From Anaerolinea sp. (GTDB lineage Bacteria; Chloroflexota; Anaerolineae; Promineifilales; Promineifilaceae): a DNA stretch of 44,177 bases. Each line of letters starts with the position of its first letter. Position 1 is the first letter of the stretch. The notes below the pieces were generated by a model. It was not told the origin of the DNA, did no database searches, and saw only the letters and a list, made by a program, of their open reading frames with translations. The stretch lies in the NCBI GenBank assembly GCA_014879875.1, contig JACSRF010000371.1, positions 1 to 44,177 on the forward strand, given 5' to 3'. Of the stretch, positions 42,832 to 44,177 are shown piece after piece. A program made the translations under genes and the position numbers.

Positions 42832-43332
42832 CGTTAAGGGTCTCCTATTTTTAGCACTTTGTAGGTTAAACGTACAACCTGCCCGGTCAACGGGTCCTAA
42901 CCTTACGCCGCTTCGGCTAAACGGCAGCCAGAACCGCAACTTCCAGAAATTGACGATGAAGCGGACGGCCGTTTCCCACCAAAACCTACGCCACGAGAAA
43001 ATAGTAAAAAAGTAGACGGCCGTTTCCCTTCAACTTCTCCGCCATTCCCCAACAACCTGACCAGCCTGTTTGAGCAAAATCTACCACGCTTTTGGCAAAA
43101 ACCACGGCAAACCAACTAAAAAACCACCTGGATGGCGAGCCTGCCCTAACGCAACTGCTTCAGTTGCGTTGGCGCTGTCAGCCAATGAATGAATCGCAGC
43201 CAAGACGCAAGCCGTCCAAGGACTCGCGCCAGCGTCACCTGAATGGAATGTCAGGCGGGCTGCCCACCTGACGCTGGCCTTTGTGCCTGAGTGAAAATTG
43301 TTAAAACTTGCGCCGAAGCTGACTGACGTTAC
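42832..43332. repeat. Repeat-filled gap between flotillin and toxin-antitoxin genes
   Basis: Contains ACGGCCGTTTCCC at 42965 and 43017, a hairpin AACGCAACTG/CAGTTGCGTT (43148-43170), and an element at 43208-43258 with GCCAGCGTCA/TGACGCTGGC ends. The stretch 43239-43310 matches 39122-39178, including AGGCGGG and GAAAATTGTTAA. No gene is seen. Confidence 0.6.
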
Positions 43333-43623
43333 TTACGCCCCAAGAGCCTCTCTTACTGCCTCAGGGTTTTTCGAGGCTACCTGCAACAACGCTCTTGCAG
43401 GCCCTTCCGGTTTACGACGCCCCTGTTCCCAATTTTGCAGCGTTGTGACGCTAACTCCAATCATCAACGCAAACTCGCGCTGAGATTTATCCAGCTTATG
43501 ACGAATTTCCTTGATGTCCAAAGGGCTGAACTCAAACTTGCGGCTTGGTTCGCGCAAGCCTCGTTTTATTTCGCCCGCCTGCTTGATGCTTTCCACTAAA
43601 TTGGTGAAGTCTTGCTCATTCAT
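43333..43623 (-). CDS. HigA/NadS-type antitoxin with helix-turn-helix
   Basis: 96-aa DNA-binding antitoxin. Residues about 35-75 form the helix-turn-helix (IKEIRHKLDKSQREFALMIG, VSVTTLQNWEQG), followed by RRKPEGPARALLQVAS, typical of NadS/HigA antitoxins. Its ATG overlaps the toxin stop by 8 nt (ATGAATGA), so the toxin gene comes first, as in HigBA systems. It would bind and neutralise the HigB-type toxin and repress the operon. It remains intact although the toxin gene is frameshifted. Confidence 0.92.
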   Translation of the reverse strand: MNEQDFTNLVESIKQAGEIKRGLREPSRKFEFSPLDIKEIRHKLDKSQREFALMIGVSVTTLQNWEQGRRKPEGPARALLQVASKNPEAVREALGA

Positions 43624-43937
43624 TCAGCCATTCCTCAACCAAACGACGCAATATCTTAAGTTGACTTGGCGCTAGATTTTCCTGCGTACTTTTCTTGTAC
43701 ACTATCAGCATGTAAATCGTGTCATCTGGCGTATCCCAGTAATAGATTACCCGCACCCCGCCTCGTTTACCTTTGCCACCAATCCCCCCAACGAATCTTG
43801 CGTAAGCCGCCCCCATTGGGAATAAGATCGCCGCTTCCGGGTCGCAAAAGCAAGGCTTCCTGTAGCTTCCGGTATTCTTCGTCCAGTAACAATTCTTTGA
43901 CGAGTTTCGTGAAGACGGGGGTTTCAATGAATACCAT
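43616..43937 (-). pseudogene. HigB/RelE-type toxin gene with a +1-bp frameshift in a G6 run
   Basis: From ATG 43937 the frame gives MVFIETPVFTKLVKELL and on to GLRKIRWG (codon about 52), then reads DWWQR and stops. Deleting one base from the G6 run (43784-43789) restores WGIGGKGKRGGVRVIYYW and then DDTIYMLIVYKK to the natural stop at 43616, giving 106 residues, the usual size of RelE-like toxins. So the gene differs from an intact toxin by one extra G. Residues KGKRGGVR are the typical toxin motif. The toxin is probably inactive unless slippage repairs the frame; a read error in a homopolymer cannot be excluded. Confidence 0.8.
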
Positions 43938-43942
43938 ACCGA

Positions 43943-43971
43943 ACTATACGTCAATGACAGATAGATGGCAA
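43943..43971 (-). promoter_or_regulatory. Promoter of the toxin-antitoxin operon
   Basis: Minus-strand TTGCCA (43966-43971), 17-nt spacer, TATAGT (43943-43948). The -10 ends 5 nt before the toxin ATG, so the transcript would begin at or next to it and be nearly leaderless. Confidence 0.6.
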
Positions 43972-44177
43972 GAGTTTTCAGGCAATTTAGCCCACTGGAA
44001 AAAGGCTTCTGCATACGGGAAGTGTCTGTCCTAACGGCCGTTCCCCATCCACCATTCTTCCTATTCCAAAACGGCCTGCACTGAGCAAAGTCGAAGTGGC
44101 CGTTTTTTCCACCCAACATCGCTTCCTTCCGCAAAAGCTACAACAGCCGGTGGCATTTCATTTCCACCGCTAAACGG
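43972..44177. repeat. Composite repeat copy at the window end
   Basis: ACGGCCGT at 44034, then CATCCACCATTCTTCC, CAAAACGGCCTGCACTGAGC, AAGTCGAAGTGGCCG and CCACCCAACATCGCTTCC, in the same order as at 38059-38262. The copy runs on past CAAAAGCTACAACAGCCGGTGG to near the window end. Confidence 0.75.

Noticed and set aside
43938-44134. N-terminal extension of the HigB-type toxin frame
   Set aside because: It reads through the promoter and the composite repeat; the toxin's own ATG lies in another frame at 43937.

Overview
The window looks like a piece of chromosome from a member of the Chloroflexota (Anaerolineae-like, the type found in activated sludge). This is inferred from GC-rich, mostly single-copy housekeeping and accessory genes, secreted lipoproteins with Thr/Pro linkers, NatAB-type export ABC genes, DUF309 and UgpC-type proteins, and a cyanobacteria-like habit of carrying many short dispersed repeats. 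No rRNA, tRNA, CRISPR array or complete insertion sequence was recognised.

Layout. 1-7.9 kb: FAD-linked oxidase, a small unknown protein, a UgpC/MsmX-type sugar ABC ATPase, a divergent Ser/Thr kinase and FHA/winged-helix regulator pair, an M23 lipoprotein with a beta-propeller, and MsrA. 8-13.2 kb: a three-gene NatAB-like ABC operon closed by a perfect hairpin, a small helix-hairpin-helix protein and a GAF protein. 13.2-19.5 kb: a secreted GH-A-fold hydrolase, CBS-ACT protein, CoaX coupled to a solute-binding lipoprotein, a tandem alpha/beta-hydrolase-like protein and a small beta-propeller. 19.5-21.6 kb: a tightly coupled GDPD, Nudix and metallophosphoesterase operon. 21.9-23.9 kb: a ChlI/ChlD-type chelatase gene split by a -1 frame change at an A9 run. 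24-31.5 kb: a PreP-like M16 protease, an IGPS (TrpC)-like protein that has lost its catalytic residues, an Rpn/PD-(D/E)XK-like protein and a GH31 enzyme. 31.6-37.8 kb: pseudo-receiver/DUF309, AI-2E family permease, P-type Ca2+ ATPase, relic of a histidine kinase, class II FBP aldolase. 37.8-44.2 kb: repeat-rich accessory DNA with an ORF-less group II intron on the minus strand, an AT-richer FMN-dependent NADH-azoreductase, a membrane protein, a truncated flotillin and a HigBA-type toxin-antitoxin locus whose toxin gene is frameshifted.

Most notable signals. (1) The chelatase gene probably yields both a small (ChlI-like, 368 aa) and a medium (ChlID-like, about 683 aa) subunit by slippage on A9. 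(2) A 718-nt group II intron with a perfect domain V and no reverse transcriptase. (3) The palindrome ACGGCCGT occurs roughly 70 times by eye in 44 kb, inside genes and in intergenic DNA, like HIP1 in cyanobacteria. (4) Heptanucleotide tandem arrays, in both orientations, fill several gene gaps. (5) The TrpC-like protein keeps the barrel but none of the usual acid/base residues. (6) Two terminators share one hairpin core, and a composite intergenic repeat recurs around the intron and the toxin-antitoxin locus. All counts and alignments were made by eye.
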